The notes beneath the pieces are model-generated. The model made no database searches, was not told the DNA's origin, and was given only the letters and a program-made list of their open reading frames with translations. Below, in pieces: positions 16,535-26,500 of a DNA stretch of 64,000 nucleotides (position 1 is the first letter of the stretch; every line of letters starts with the position of its first letter). The stretch spans positions 2,232,001 to 2,296,000 of the forward strand of contig NZ_JACVEE010000001.1 of assembly GCF_015355755.1 (NCBI RefSeq). Reading direction: 5' to 3'. Origin of the DNA: Nocardia sp. XZ_19_385 (GTDB taxonomy: Bacteria > Actinomycetota > Actinomycetes > Mycobacteriales > Mycobacteriaceae). Made by a program: the position numbers and the translations under genes.

Positions 16535-18841
16535 ATGCCTGTTCCACCCCACGCCCGTGGCTACGAGTCCTTCGGCGGCAGCGTCGGCCGCACCACCGCC
16601 GACTCCACCCCCGAATGGACCTATCCGCCTACCGCCCCGGCCGACGCGCCGAACATCATCGTGGTGCTGGTAGACGATATGGGTTACAGCGATATCGGCC
16701 CGTTCGGCTCCGAGATCGACACTCCCACGCTGAATCGGCTGGCCGCCAACGGCGTCCGGCTGTCGAACTATCACACCACGCCGCTGTGCTCGCCCTCGCG
16801 CGCGTCGCTGCTGACCGGAATCAACGCGCACCGTGCGGGTTTCGGCTTTGTCGCCAATGCCGATCCCGGCTATCCCGGACTGCGGCTGGAGCTGGCCGAC
16901 GACGTGCTGACCCTGCCGGAGATCCTGCGCGGCAACGGTTACGCCACCTACGCCGTCGGTAAGTGGCATCTGGTGCGCGACGCCACGATGAACCCCGCGG
17001 CGCACCGGGATTCATGGCCGACGCAGCGCGGGTTCGACCGCTACTACGGCTCGCTGGAAGGCTTGAACTCCTTCTACTACCCGAATCAGCTGGTGTCGGA
17101 TTCCTCCGTCGTGGACGTCGAGGAGTACCCGGAGGGCTATTACCTCACCGACGATCTGACCGACAAGGCGGTCTCCTACCTCAAGGATCTGCGCGCCCAC
17201 GACGCGGCGAAACCGTTCTTTCTTTACTTCGCGCACGTCGCGATGCACGGACCGTTGCAGGCCAAACCGGCGGATCTGGACAAGTACCGCGGCCGCTACG
17301 CCGAGGGCTGGGACAAGTTGCGGCAGAGCCGGTTCGCCGCGCAACTGGCGGACGGCTTGTTCCCGCCCGGGACGCAGCAGAAGCCGCGCAATACCGAGCC
17401 CGGTTACGAAGCGGCGGAATGGGATTCGCTGACCGCGGACGAGCAGCGGCGGTTCGCGCGGTACATGGAGGTGTACGCGGCGATGGTCGACAGCATCGAC
17501 CAGAGCCTGGGGCGCATCCTGGACGTGGTCGAGGAATTCGGCGAACTCGACAACACCATCGTGGTGTTCACCTCCGACAACGGCGGCACCGCGGAGGGCG
17601 GGCCGGAGGGCACCCGCACCTACTTCGCGGAGTTCGCGCACATCGACGATCCCGCCTGGGTCGGTGACGTGCCACACGACGAGGAGCTGATCGGCAGCGC
17701 CAAGCTCGGCGTGCACTATCCGCGCGGCTGGGGGCAGGCCTCCAACACACCGTTCCGCTTCTACAAGGGACAAACCTTCGCCGGCGGTGTCCGGGTGCCG
17801 TTGCTCGTGTCCTGGCCCAAGGGTTTACCGCGCACCGCGGACGACAACGGCATCCGGCAGGAATACGCCTATGTCACCGATCTCGCGCCGACGCTGCTGG
17901 ACCTGGCCGGACTACAGCGGCCCACGGTCCGGAACGGCCTGCCCGCCAAGGACTTCGATGGCATCTCCGCCGCCGATCTGCTGCGCGATCCGCGGGCGGT
18001 CACCAAGCACACCGAGCAATACTCGGAGATGACCGGGCATCGCGGATTCTACCGAGACGGCTGGAAACTGCTGTCGCTGCACGAACCCGGCCGCGATGTG
18101 GACACCCCGGACTGGCAGTTGTTCGATGTCCGCGCCGATCCGACCGAGCTGCACGATGTTTCGGAGCAGTACCCGGACAAGGCCGCCGAGCTGGCCGCCG
18201 CCTGGGACGAATCCGCCTGGAACAACTCCGTTTTCCCGCTGCTGACCCGCCAGGACCTGGCTCGCCGCCGCCCGGAGGAAGCCCGGTTCGCCGCCCCCCT
18301 GCGACTGCTACCCGGCACACCGACCCTGGAGCGCTACCGTTCCCAGCGCCTGATCGCTTTCCGCGACTTCACCATCGACGTCCACCTGGGCGGTTACCAG
18401 CCCGGCGACGAGGGTGTCCTTGTCGCACACGGTGATCCGCTGGGCGGGTATCTGATCTACATCGAAGACGGCCGCGTTGTGCTGGGCGTCAACAGCTACG
18501 GCATCTACGGCACCGCCTCCGCCGAACTGACACCCGGCCTCGAGCGCATCACGGTGTCGGCGGCTGTGCGCCCGCACCTGCGCTGGGACTTCCGGATCGA
18601 AGCCGGTGCGCACCGCGCCGAGCTGCACGACCAGGTGCAACTCGTCGGCATGGCGCCGTGGACCGGCATCTCCGTCGGTATCGACGCGCGCGGCCCGGTG
18701 TCCTGGGACCTACGCGAACGCCGCGGCCCGTTCCGCTACACCGGCGACCTGCGTGCGGTCAGCTACACCCCGGGTCCGGTCCAGGTGCCGCAGGCCACGA
18801 TCGAGGCGGTGGAACGGGAAGCGGAGTTCGTCGCCGAATGA
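16535..18841 (+). CDS. Arylsulfatase (type I, formylglycine-dependent)
   Basis: 768 residues. The sulfatase signature CSPSR is at residues 85-89 (CxPxR), where Cys85 must be oxidised to formylglycine by a separate enzyme not present in this window. VDDMG (46-50) provides metal-binding acidic residues, and FTSDNGG near residue 350 gives the second metal/substrate site. About 200 residues follow the catalytic domain and end in a beta-rich region typical of large actinobacterial arylsulfatases. No signal peptide is seen. It is divergent from the ABC importer. Confidence 0.9.
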   Translation: MPVPPHARGYESFGGSVGRTTADSTPEWTYPPTAPADAPNIIVVLVDDMGYSDIGPFGSEIDTPTLNRLAANGVRLSNYHTTPLCSPSRASLLTGINAHRAGFGFVANADPGYPGLRLELADDVLTLPEILRGNGYATYAVGKWHLVRDATMNPAAHRDSWPTQRGFDRYYGSLEGLNSFYYPNQLVSDSSVVDVEEYPEGYYLTDDLTDKAVSYLKDLRAHDAAKPFFLYFAHVAMHGPLQAKPADLDKYRGRYAEGWDKLRQSRFAAQLADGLFPPGTQQKPRNTEPGYEAAEWDSLTADEQRRFARYMEVYAAMVDSIDQSLGRILDVVEEFGELDNTIVVFTSDNGGTAEGGPEGTRTYFAEFAHIDDPAWVGDVPHDEELIGSAKLGVHYPRGWGQASNTPFRFYKGQTFAGGVRVPLLVSWPKGLPRTADDNGIRQEYAYVTDLAPTLLDLAGLQRPTVRNGLPAKDFDGISAADLLRDPRAVTKHTEQYSEMTGHRGFYRDGWKLLSLHEPGRDVDTPDWQLFDVRADPTELHDVSEQYPDKAAELAAAWDESAWNNSVFPLLTRQDLARRRPEEARFAAPLRLLPGTPTLERYRSQRLIAFRDFTIDVHLGGYQPGDEGVLVAHGDPLGGYLIYIEDGRVVLGVNSYGIYGTASAELTPGLERITVSAAVRPHLRWDFRIEAGAHRAELHDQVQLVGMAPWTGISVGIDARGPVSWDLRERRGPFRYTGDLRAVSYTPGPVQVPQATIEAVEREAEFVAE

Positions 18842-18862
18842 GGGTGATTTCGGGCGCCCGCC

Positions 18863-18886
18863 CCTGGTCGGATACCGTTTACCAGG
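18863..18886 (+). promoter_or_regulatory. Short hairpin in the leader of the methionine-salvage operon
   Basis: CCTGGT 18863-18868 and ACCAGG 18881-18886 form a 6-bp stem around a 12-base loop in the 79 bases between the sulfatase stop and the mtnA-mtnB start. It could be a weak terminator or an operator. It does not resemble a SAM riboswitch, which would need a much longer leader. Confidence 0.3.
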
Positions 18887-18920
18887 CAGAATGCGGCTCG
18901 ACAGAATAAGGATGCACCCG

Positions 18921-20606
18921 ATGGAAGACAGCTCCCTGGTCTGGGACGACGGTGTGCTGGTCACCATCGACCAGCGCGGGTTGCCGCACGAGGTGCGCGA
19001 ACTGCGGCTGTCCACCGTCGATCAGGTCATCGACGCGATCAAGACGCTCGCGATCCGCGGCGCGCCCGCGATCGGCATCGCGGGCGCGTTCGGCGTGGTC
19101 CTCGCCACCCGCGTGCACACCGCCGGCGGTGTTGTCGATGTGGCCGGTGTCGAGGCCGAGGCAGTGCGGATCGCCGAAGCCCGCCCCACCGCCGTGAATC
19201 TGGCCTGGGCCGTGCGCCGAGTGGTCTCGAAGGTGCCCGCGGGCGCGGACGCGGTACTCGCCGAAACCCTGGACATGCTGGCCGAAGACGGCCGCGTCAA
19301 CCGGGCCGCCGCCACGCACGCCGCCGACCTGGTGCAGCGCCTGATTTCGGGCCGCCCGCTGCGCATGCTCACCCACTGCAACACCGGACGACTGGCGACC
19401 AGCGCGTTCGGCACCGCGATCGGCGCGCTCCGGGTGCTGCACGAGCGCGGGCTGATCGAGGACGTGCTCGTCGACGAGACTCGCCCGCTGCTGCAGGGTG
19501 CGCGGCTGACCGCGTGGGAACTGGCCGAGGCCGGCATTCCGCACCGGCTCACCATCGATTCCGCTGCCGCGTGGGCGATGGCAACCGGTCAGGTCGACTG
19601 TGTGATCGTGGGTGCGGATCGGGTCACGGCCAACGGTGATGTCGCCAACAAGATCGGAACCTACGCGCTGGCCATTGCCGCACGCCACCACGGCATTCCG
19701 TTCATCGTGGTGGCCCCGGAATCCACGCGGGACTTGAACATGGCGACCGGTCGCGAGATCGTCGTCGAGCAACGGGCCGCCGCCGAGGTTGCCGGATTCG
19801 GTACTGTCGCAACGGCTCCCGAAGGCACCGCGGTGTTCAACCCCGCATTCGATGTCACGCCCGCAGAGTTGGTGACGGCGGTCGTCACGGAGAACGGCGT
19901 CGTATACGGCGGCGAATCGCCAGTGCGCGTGTCCATTCCGAAACCGACGGACGAGTTCGTCATCCCGCCGCCGATCGCGACGGCCATCGCACACATCGCA
20001 CGCCAGCTGCATCAGCGCGGATGGATGCCCGGCACCGCGGGCAATATCTCGGTGCGCGCGGCACATTGGGCGGTCGTCACCGCCAGCGGCCGCCCCAAGG
20101 GCGAGCTGACCGACCACGACATGGTCGCGGTCACGGTCACCGATTCCGCGCCGCTCCCCGGACAGAACCGAAAGCCCTCGGCGGAGACCACGATCCACAC
20201 CGCCATCTACCGCGCTACGGCGGCGGGGGCCGTGGTCCACATCCACCCCCCTTACGCCACAACCCTTTCGACCCGGGCCGGGTCCCGCGACGAGTTGACC
20301 CTGCTGCGAATCACCGACTTCGAGCTGATCAAGGGCCTCGGCCGCACCGATGCCATCGATATCCCGGTCTTCCCGAACTGGCCCGATGTCCCACGCATCG
20401 GCGCCGATATCGAGCGCTATCTCGACGAGAATCCGGACGCCCCGCCAGTATTGGGCATCGCGGGCCACGGCATCACCGCATGGGGGGACAATTTAGCCAC
20501 GGCCCGCGATCGCGCCGAATGTCTCGAGGCGCTGTGCGAGCTGGTGATCCGAACCGGCGGGCAGCAGGCGTACGCCGCACCCTCCTCGAACTCAGAGATT
20601 GGATAA
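18921..20606 (+). CDS. MtnA-MtnB fusion: methylthioribose-1-phosphate isomerase plus methylthioribulose-1-phosphate dehydratase
   Basis: 561 residues from the ATG at 18921, which has AAGGA at good spacing; another ATG nine bases upstream is in frame. Residues 1-340 are MtnA: IRGAPAIGIAGA, the catalytic Cys in THCNTGRLA, and the catalytic Asp in VGADRV. Residues ~345-561 are MtnB, a class II aldolase-fold dehydratase with NISVR near its start, metal-binding HIH in VVHIHPPYATTLS and a late GHGI. Together they convert methylthioribose-1-phosphate through the ribulose form to 2,3-diketo-5-methylthiopentyl-1-phosphate. mtnD and mtnC follow and complete the next steps. Confidence 0.92.
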   Translation: MEDSSLVWDDGVLVTIDQRGLPHEVRELRLSTVDQVIDAIKTLAIRGAPAIGIAGAFGVVLATRVHTAGGVVDVAGVEAEAVRIAEARPTAVNLAWAVRRVVSKVPAGADAVLAETLDMLAEDGRVNRAAATHAADLVQRLISGRPLRMLTHCNTGRLATSAFGTAIGALRVLHERGLIEDVLVDETRPLLQGARLTAWELAEAGIPHRLTIDSAAAWAMATGQVDCVIVGADRVTANGDVANKIGTYALAIAARHHGIPFIVVAPESTRDLNMATGREIVVEQRAAAEVAGFGTVATAPEGTAVFNPAFDVTPAELVTAVVTENGVVYGGESPVRVSIPKPTDEFVIPPPIATAIAHIARQLHQRGWMPGTAGNISVRAAHWAVVTASGRPKGELTDHDMVAVTVTDSAPLPGQNRKPSAETTIHTAIYRATAAGAVVHIHPPYATTLSTRAGSRDELTLLRITDFELIKGLGRTDAIDIPVFPNWPDVPRIGADIERYLDENPDAPPVLGIAGHGITAWGDNLATARDRAECLEALCELVIRTGGQQAYAAPSSNSEIG

Positions 20607-20610
20607 GACA

Positions 20611-21186
20611 ATGACTTTGCTACAGGTGATGGCTGCCGACGACGCCGCCGAGGTCAAGGTCCGCACCAACGACGACGCCGTGATCACCGCCGAATTGGCC
20701 AAGCGCGGCATCAGTTTCGAGCACTGGCCGACACTGACCAACGCCGCCGACATCCCCTCGGACGAACTGCTCGCCGAATACGCCGAACGCATCGCGAACC
20801 TGAACGCCTCGGGCCGCTACCGCCACATCGACATCGCCCGCATCCACCCCGACGACGCCAACCCGGAGTGGCCGGCCATCGCCGAGGGCGCGCGGGCGAA
20901 GTTCCTCGACGAACACCGCCACGCCGAGGACGAGGTGCGCTTCTTCGCGGCCGGCCAGGGCTGCTTCTACCTGCACCTCGGCGACGAAGTGCTGGCCACC
21001 GTGTGTGAGGCGGGCGACCTGGTCTCGGTGCCCGCGGGCACGCTGCACTGGTTCGACATGGGCACCCGGCCCGACTTCGTCGCGGTCCGGTTCTTCGAGG
21101 AAGAAGACGGCTGGATCGGCGATTTCACCGGCGACAAGATCAGCTCGGGGTTCCCGACCCTCGACGAACTGCTGGCGGCTCGATGA
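20611..21186 (+). CDS. mtnD: Acireductone dioxygenase
   Basis: 191 residues from the ATG at 20611, four bases after the mtnA-mtnB stop; a TTG at 20599 is in frame but overlaps that stop. The cupin metal site is clear: HRHAEDEVRFF gives the H-x-H-x4-E set near residue 95, and GTLHWFDMG gives the fourth ligand. The enzyme oxidises acireductone to the keto acid precursor of methionine (Fe form) or to an off-pathway product (Ni form); the sequence does not tell which metal is bound. It overlaps mtnC by ATGA. Confidence 0.93.
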   Translation: MTLLQVMAADDAAEVKVRTNDDAVITAELAKRGISFEHWPTLTNAADIPSDELLAEYAERIANLNASGRYRHIDIARIHPDDANPEWPAIAEGARAKFLDEHRHAEDEVRFFAAGQGCFYLHLGDEVLATVCEAGDLVSVPAGTLHWFDMGTRPDFVAVRFFEEEDGWIGDFTGDKISSGFPTLDELLAAR

Positions 21187-21860
21187 AAGCCGTCGTCGTC
21201 GATATCGAGGGCACGACCAGTCCGACCAGCTCGGTGCGCGAGGACCTGTACGGGTACACGCGCGCCCGGCTGCCGGAGTGGCTGGCCGAGAATGCCTCCG
21301 GTGCAGCGGCTTCCGTGATCACAGGCACCCGCGAACAGGCTGGTCGCCCGGACGCGGATCCGGCGGAGATCGCCGAGATCCTGTGTAACTGGCTGAATTC
21401 CGACGTGAAGGCAGAACCGTTGAAGACCGCGCAGGGCGTCATCTGCGCGGAAGGGTTCCGGGCCGGGGCGCTGCACGGCGAGTTCTTCCCCGACGTGGCG
21501 CCCGCCCTCACCGCCTGGCACGCCGCCGGATTGCGGCTGTACGTCTATTCCTCGGGTTCGGTTCGCAATCAACAAGATTGGTTCGACTTCGCGCGCGGCG
21601 GTGCGCTGAGCCCGCTGATCAGCGGGTACTTCGACTTGTCGAGCGCCGGCCCGAAACGCGAGGCCGCCTCCTACGACAAGATCGCGAGCGTGATCGGCGT
21701 CGAACCCGCGGCGATCCTGTTCCTGTCGGATCACCCCGACGAGCTCGACGCGGCGGTCGAAGCGGGCTGGTCCGCCGTCGGCATCCACCGACCCGGCGAG
21801 CCCAATCCGCCCCGCCCGCCGCATCGGTGGGTCGATACCTTCGCCGAGATTCAGCCCTAG
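21183..21860 (+). CDS. mtnC: Enolase-phosphatase E1 of methionine salvage
   Basis: 225 residues, HAD superfamily. Motif I is VDIEGTTSPTSS, in which the second Asp of the usual DxD is Glu (DIEGT), a feature of MtnC. YVYSSGS is motif II, and a later SDHPDELDAA region is motif IV. It enolises and dephosphorylates the diketo compound made by MtnA-MtnB to give acireductone for MtnD, so the operon order A-B-D-C covers four consecutive reactions. Its TAG stop shares the CTAG palindrome at 21857-21860 with the stop of the convergent regulator gene. Confidence 0.93.
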   Translation: MKAVVVDIEGTTSPTSSVREDLYGYTRARLPEWLAENASGAAASVITGTREQAGRPDADPAEIAEILCNWLNSDVKAEPLKTAQGVICAEGFRAGALHGEFFPDVAPALTAWHAAGLRLYVYSSGSVRNQQDWFDFARGGALSPLISGYFDLSSAGPKREAASYDKIASVIGVEPAAILFLSDHPDELDAAVEAGWSAVGIHRPGEPNPPRPPHRWVDTFAEIQP

Positions 21861-22657
21861 GTCGCCGGCGTCATGCCGGGCTGGCGGACGCCGAGGAAGA
21901 ACTGCATCCGGCCGGGATGGTTGGTGGAGTCCACGCGGAACATCTGCACGGACAGGTTGTAGGTGTCGCCGGTGCGCGGGTCGCGCAGCAGCATGTCGGG
22001 GGTTTCGCGGCCGTAGGCGGTGCCGCCCGCGGCCCACATGCTGCGGAATTCGGGATAGCCGCCGAGTTCTTCGAGGAGCGAGGTGGCCCAGGCGGTGTCG
22101 CCGGTCTGGCCGATCAGGCCGCGCAGCCAGTTGACGGTGAGTCCGGCCTCACGCTCCCACTCGACCATGACCTTCTTCGACATCTCGTTGCCGAAGAACC
22201 AGCGCAGCACGTTCACGTCCTCGACCAGGCCGGGGAACATGTCGGCGTAGACATCGTTGCAGGACAACACATTCCAGCGGGTATCGATGTAACTGGCGGG
22301 GTTAGGGCGGTGCACCAGCAGCCCTTGGCGCATGTCCTCGTCGATCACCGAGCGCAGCTTCTCGACGCTGGGGAAGGCGTCTTCGACGAGACCGGCGAGA
22401 TCGTAGAGATGCCTGCGCTCGACCGGCAGCAGCGGGCGGATGCCGTCGAGGTAGCCGATGAGCGCGTCCACCACGGCCCTGGTCGGATGCTCGCGGTCGC
22501 CGCCTTCGAGGTGGGTGATGTAGCTGGCGCTCACCCCCGCCGCGAAGGCCAGTTTCTCCCGGGACATATGGCGCTCGTCCCGGAGTCTGCGGAGCAGGCC
22601 GCCGAAACTCGGCGGCCGTAGTAGGTGATCGTCAGCGATGTCGGTTTTGCGTGGCAC
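21857..22657 (-). CDS. XRE-family regulator with MmyB-like ligand-binding domain
   Basis: 266 residues from a GTG with AGGAG eight bases upstream; the longer open frame in the same phase is not coding. Residues ~18-70 form a helix-turn-helix (LRDERHMSREKLAFAAGVSASYITHLEGG). The rest matches the MmyB-like PAS-type domain (NPASYIDTRWNVLSCNDVYADMF, then VNVLRWFF). Homologues in Streptomyces bind small ligands, possibly fatty acids, and act on neighbouring genes; the target here is unknown. It lies 13 bases downstream of the DUF1905/YdeI gene on the same strand and is convergent with mtnC. Confidence 0.88.
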   Translation of the reverse strand: MPRKTDIADDHLLRPPSFGGLLRRLRDERHMSREKLAFAAGVSASYITHLEGGDREHPTRAVVDALIGYLDGIRPLLPVERRHLYDLAGLVEDAFPSVEKLRSVIDEDMRQGLLVHRPNPASYIDTRWNVLSCNDVYADMFPGLVEDVNVLRWFFGNEMSKKVMVEWEREAGLTVNWLRGLIGQTGDTAWATSLLEELGGYPEFRSMWAAGGTAYGRETPDMLLRDPRTGDTYNLSVQMFRVDSTNHPGRMQFFLGVRQPGMTPAT

Positions 22658-22670
22658 GGCACTAACTCCT

Positions 22671-23105
22671 TCAGCTAGACGCGGCGACAGCTTTCTCGAT
22701 ACGGCGAACCCGGGTGTCCGGGCGCTTGGCCTCGGTGATCGCGGCGACCAGCTGACGCCGGTCGGTGTAGGACAGTTGGTCGAAACCGGCACGGACCCCA
22801 GCGGCTTCCAGGGCGGCGGCCAGATCTTCGGGGACGACGACGATGCGTGCTGTGGTGTCGGGTGCGACGGTGACGACGACGGTGTCGCCGGGCTCCTTAC
22901 CGATTTCGTCGCGGATCCCCTTGAGCATGCCCAGGCACGGGCCCGCCCCCATATTCGTGATGGAACCGCGGTAGGCGATGTTGTCGAAGGTCGCTTGCAC
23001 CTTGATCCTTCCTCCTCCGCCCAGCGCGGCGATGACCTCGGCCGGCACCGGCACGTACGCGCCACCACCGCTGGCCGCCTCGATCACCGCCTCGAATCGC
23101 TGCAT
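22671..23105 (-). CDS. DUF1905 plus YdeI/OmdA-like small protein
   Basis: 144 residues from the ATG at 23105. Residues 1-90 fit DUF1905, a small beta-barrel domain (AYVPVPAEVIAALG, YRGSITNMG, PGDTVVVTVAPD). The C-terminal ~50 residues fit the bacteriocin-protection YdeI/OmdA module (LSYTDRRQLVAAITEAKRPDTRVRRIEKAV). The module is linked to resistance in a few bacteria, but the role in actinobacteria is unknown. It is probably cotranscribed with the MmyB-like regulator gene 13 bases downstream. Confidence 0.85.
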   Translation of the reverse strand: MQRFEAVIEAASGGGAYVPVPAEVIAALGGGGRIKVQATFDNIAYRGSITNMGAGPCLGMLKGIRDEIGKEPGDTVVVTVAPDTTARIVVVPEDLAAALEAAGVRAGFDQLSYTDRRQLVAAITEAKRPDTRVRRIEKAVAASS

Positions 23106-23279
23106 GAATGCAGAATAATCTGCTCGGGCCGAATAAATGGCAAACCTCGAGCGAATCGATAGAAGATCGATAAAGATGGTCCCCGGACGGTGCGATACCG
23201 GACCCTTCGGCACGCCGTAGCCGCGGCCTCGGCGACCCTGCGGTTGTGTAAACAAATATTAAGCAGCCGAGAACCCACG

Positions 23280-23295
23280 GTTTCCAAAGCTTCAC
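23280..23295 (-). promoter_or_regulatory. Weak GlnR-like half-site pair upstream of narG
   Basis: Read on the minus strand the bases give GTGAA-n6-GAAAC, against the actinobacterial GlnR pattern gTnAc-n6-GaAAc; only the last base of the first half-site differs. It is 235 bases before the narG start. No further half-site continues the series, so it is much weaker than the sites upstream of the two narK genes. Confidence 0.3.
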
Positions 23296-23463
23296 CGCCA
23301 AGCCCCCGAAACACCTGCCAGAAGCCGCATTTCGCCCGGTCAGCCCGTATATAGGCTGGTCGCATCGATGGCGGGCGAGTTTCGTCGCAACCGCGCAGTG
23401 ACCGGTGTGTTGCGCCGACCTCACAACGCACAGACGGCCTCGGCAAGCTGTGAGAGAATCATT

Positions 23464-23491
23464 TTGCCGCGCGTCCAACCCTCCTTAGAGT
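23464..23491 (+). promoter_or_regulatory. Candidate promoter of narGHJI
   Basis: TTGCCG (23464-23469) and TAGAGT (23486-23491) are 16 bases apart, resembling a housekeeping-sigma promoter, and end 39 bases before the narG GTG. AAGGGGG lies just before the start codon as the ribosome site. The hexamers match consensus only moderately. Confidence 0.35.
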
Positions 23492-23530
23492 CGGTGCAAC
23501 AGCCCGATTCACTCACCCGAAGGGGGCGTC

Positions 23531-26500
23531 GTGGTTAATTCTGCAAGCCTGCCATCCGCTGCCGCCGGTGATGCTTTGCTCCGGCTGGGGAAATACTTTC
23601 AGACCGGCGAGATCTCCGACGACCAGCGCAGCCTGCACAAAGTAGGCGGGCGCGGCGCCGACGAGTTCTATCGCGACCGCTGGGCGCACGACAAGGTGGT
23701 GCGCTCCACCCACGGCGTGAACTGCACCGGGTCCTGCTCCTGGAAGATCTACGTCAAGGACGGCGTGATCACCTGGGAATCGCAGCAGACCGACTACCCC
23801 TCGGTCGGCGCGGACAAGCCCGAGTACGAACCGCGCGGCTGCCCCCGCGGCGCGTCGTTCTCCTGGTACACCTATTCGCCCGCGCGCGTGCGGTATCCGT
23901 ATGTCCGCGGCGTGCTGCTGGAGCTGTACCGGGCGGCCAAGGAGCGGCTCAAGGATCCGGTGCTGGCCTGGGAATCCATCGTCGAGGACCCGGAGCAGGC
24001 CAAGCGATACAAGACCGCGCGCGGCAAGGGCGGATTCGTGCGGGCCGAGTGGTGGGAGGCCGCCGAGATCGCCGCCGCCGCACACGTGCACACGATCAAG
24101 AAGTACGGACCGGACCGGGTGGCGGGGTTCTCCCCCATTCCGGCGATGTCGATGGTCAGCCATGCCGTCGGCGCGCGGTTCATCTCGCTGCTCGGCGGCT
24201 CCATGCTGTCGTTCTACGACTGGTACGCCGACCTGCCGGTGGCTTCGCCGCAGGTGTTCGGCGATCAGACCGACGTGCCGGAGTCGGCGGACTGGTTCGA
24301 CGCCGGTTACCTGATCATGTGGGGCTCGAACGTCCCGGTGACCCGGACCCCGGACGCGCACTACATGACCGAGGCGCGCTACCGCGGGCAGAAGGTCGTG
24401 GTGGTCTCGCCCGACTACGCCGACAACACCAAGTTCGCCGACGAGTGGGTGGCGGCGCGGCCAGGCACCGACGCCGCGCTGGCCATGTCGATGGGCCACG
24501 TGATCCTGCGGGAGTTCTTCCTCGAGAAGCAGGTGCCCCGGTTCCTGGACTACATCAAGAAGTTCACCGACCTGCCGTACCTGGTGTGCATGGACGACCC
24601 GGCCGGCTGGGACGCCGAGGGCAACTACCACCACGATGGCGCGCTGGCAGGAAAGTTCCTCACCGCGGCGGATCTGGGCTCCAGCGATGAGACCGCGGCG
24701 CACAAGCCGGTGCTGCTCGACGATGCCGGTCAGCCCGTGGCGCCGAACGGGTCGTTGGGACACCGGTTCACGGCGGAGGACGCGGGCAAGTGGAACCTCG
24801 ACCTGGAGGGCGTCGACCCGCTGCTGACGCTGTACGGCACCGAGGGCGCGGAGCCCGTCGCGGTGCGGATGCCGCGCTTCGACACCGACACCGCCGGTGT
24901 GGTGGTGCGCGGCGTCCCCACGCGCATGGTGGCGGGACGGCGCGTGACCACGGTGTTCGACCTGTTGCTCGCGCAGTACGGCGTGGCGCGCGACGGCCTG
25001 CCCGGCGACTGGGCGACCGGCTACGACGACGCCTCCCAGCCCTACACCCCGGCCTGGCAGGAAACCGTCACCGGCGTGCCGGCCCAGCAGGCGATCCGGA
25101 TCGCCCGCGAATTCGCCGACAACGCCGACCGTTCCGGCGGCCGGTCCATGATTCTGATGGGCGCGGGCACCAACCACTGGTTCCACTCCGATCAGATCTA
25201 CCGGGCGTTCTTCACCCTCACCCTGCTCACCGGATGTCAGGGCGTGAACGGCGGCGGCTGGGCGCATTACGTGGGCCAGGAGAAGTGTCGCCCCGTAACC
25301 GGCTGGTCCACTTTGGCTTTCGGCTTGGACTGGCAGCGCCCGCCGCGGCAGATGCAGGGCACCGTGTTCTGGTACCTGACCAACGACCAGTGGCGCTACG
25401 ACCCGTTCACCTCGCAGTCGTTCGCCTCACCGCTGGGCAAGGGCACCTTCGCCGGGCGCACCGCGGCCGACAACATCGCGCTGGCCAGTCGCCTCGGCTG
25501 GATGCCGAGCTACCCCACGTTCAACCGCAATCCGCTCGACCTCGCCGATGAAGCCGAAGCCGCGGGCAAGTCGGCCGCCGACCATGTCGTCGACGGGTTG
25601 AAATCCGACGAATTGCGTTTCGCCTGCGAGGATCCCGACGCTCCGGAGAACTTCCCGCGCGTGCTCACCGTGTGGCGGGCCAACCTGCTCGGCTCCTCTG
25701 GCAAGGGCAACGAGTACTTCCACAAGCACCTGCTCGGCGCGGACTCCAACGTGCAGACCACCGACGCCACCGGAGTGCGGCCGCAGGAGCTGGTGTGGCG
25801 CGAGGAGGCGCCCACCGGGAAGCTGGATCTGCTGCTGTCCCTGGACTTCCGGATGACCAGCACCACGCTGTTCTCCGACATCGTGCTGCCCGCCGCCACC
25901 TGGTACGAGAAGCACGACCTGTCCTCCACCGACATGCACCCGTTCGTGCACGCGTTCTCCCCGGCGATCTCGCCGCCGTGGGAGGCCAAGACGGACTTCG
26001 ACGCCTTCCATCGGATCGCCCGCGGGTTCTCCTGGATGGCCGAAAAGCACCTGGGCAAGCGCAATGACATCGTCGCGGTGCCGTTGCAGCACGACTCCCC
26101 CGATGCGCTGGCGCAGGCCGGTGGGCGCGTACTCGACTGGAAAGCCGGTGAGTGCGAACCGATTCCGGGCAAGACCATGCCGAAACTGGTTGTGGTGGAA
26201 CGGGACTACCCGAACATCGCCGAGAAGATGGCGGCCCTCGGACCGCTGGTCGAGACGCTCGGACTCACCACCAAGGGCGTCACCACCCATCCCGAGAAGG
26301 AAGTCGCCTACCTCGCCGGGGTGAACGGCACCGTGGTTTCCGGTGTGGCGCAGGGCCGCCCGTCACTGGCCAAGGACACCCACGCCGCCGAGACGATCCT
26401 GGCGCTGTCCGGCACCACCAACGGCCGACTGGCTGTCGAGGGTTTCGAGGCGCTGGAACGGCGCACCGGCACCCAGCTCGCGGATCTGGCCGCCGAGCAC

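Larger units (their letters stand above)
23106..23530. other. 425-base divergent control region between the DUF1905 gene and narG
   Basis: Less GC-rich than its surroundings, with AT-rich patches such as GTAAACAAATATTAAG at about 23248-23263. Near the left gene, ATCGATA occurs twice, at 23155-23161 and 23166-23172, an 11-base period expected of a regulator binding one face of the helix. A GlnR-like pair of half-sites and a candidate promoter are listed separately. No gene is supported here. Confidence 0.6.

Noticed and set aside
23513..25267. 584-residue minus-strand frame opposite narG
   Set aside because: Shadow of narG; no recognisable motif or ribosome site.
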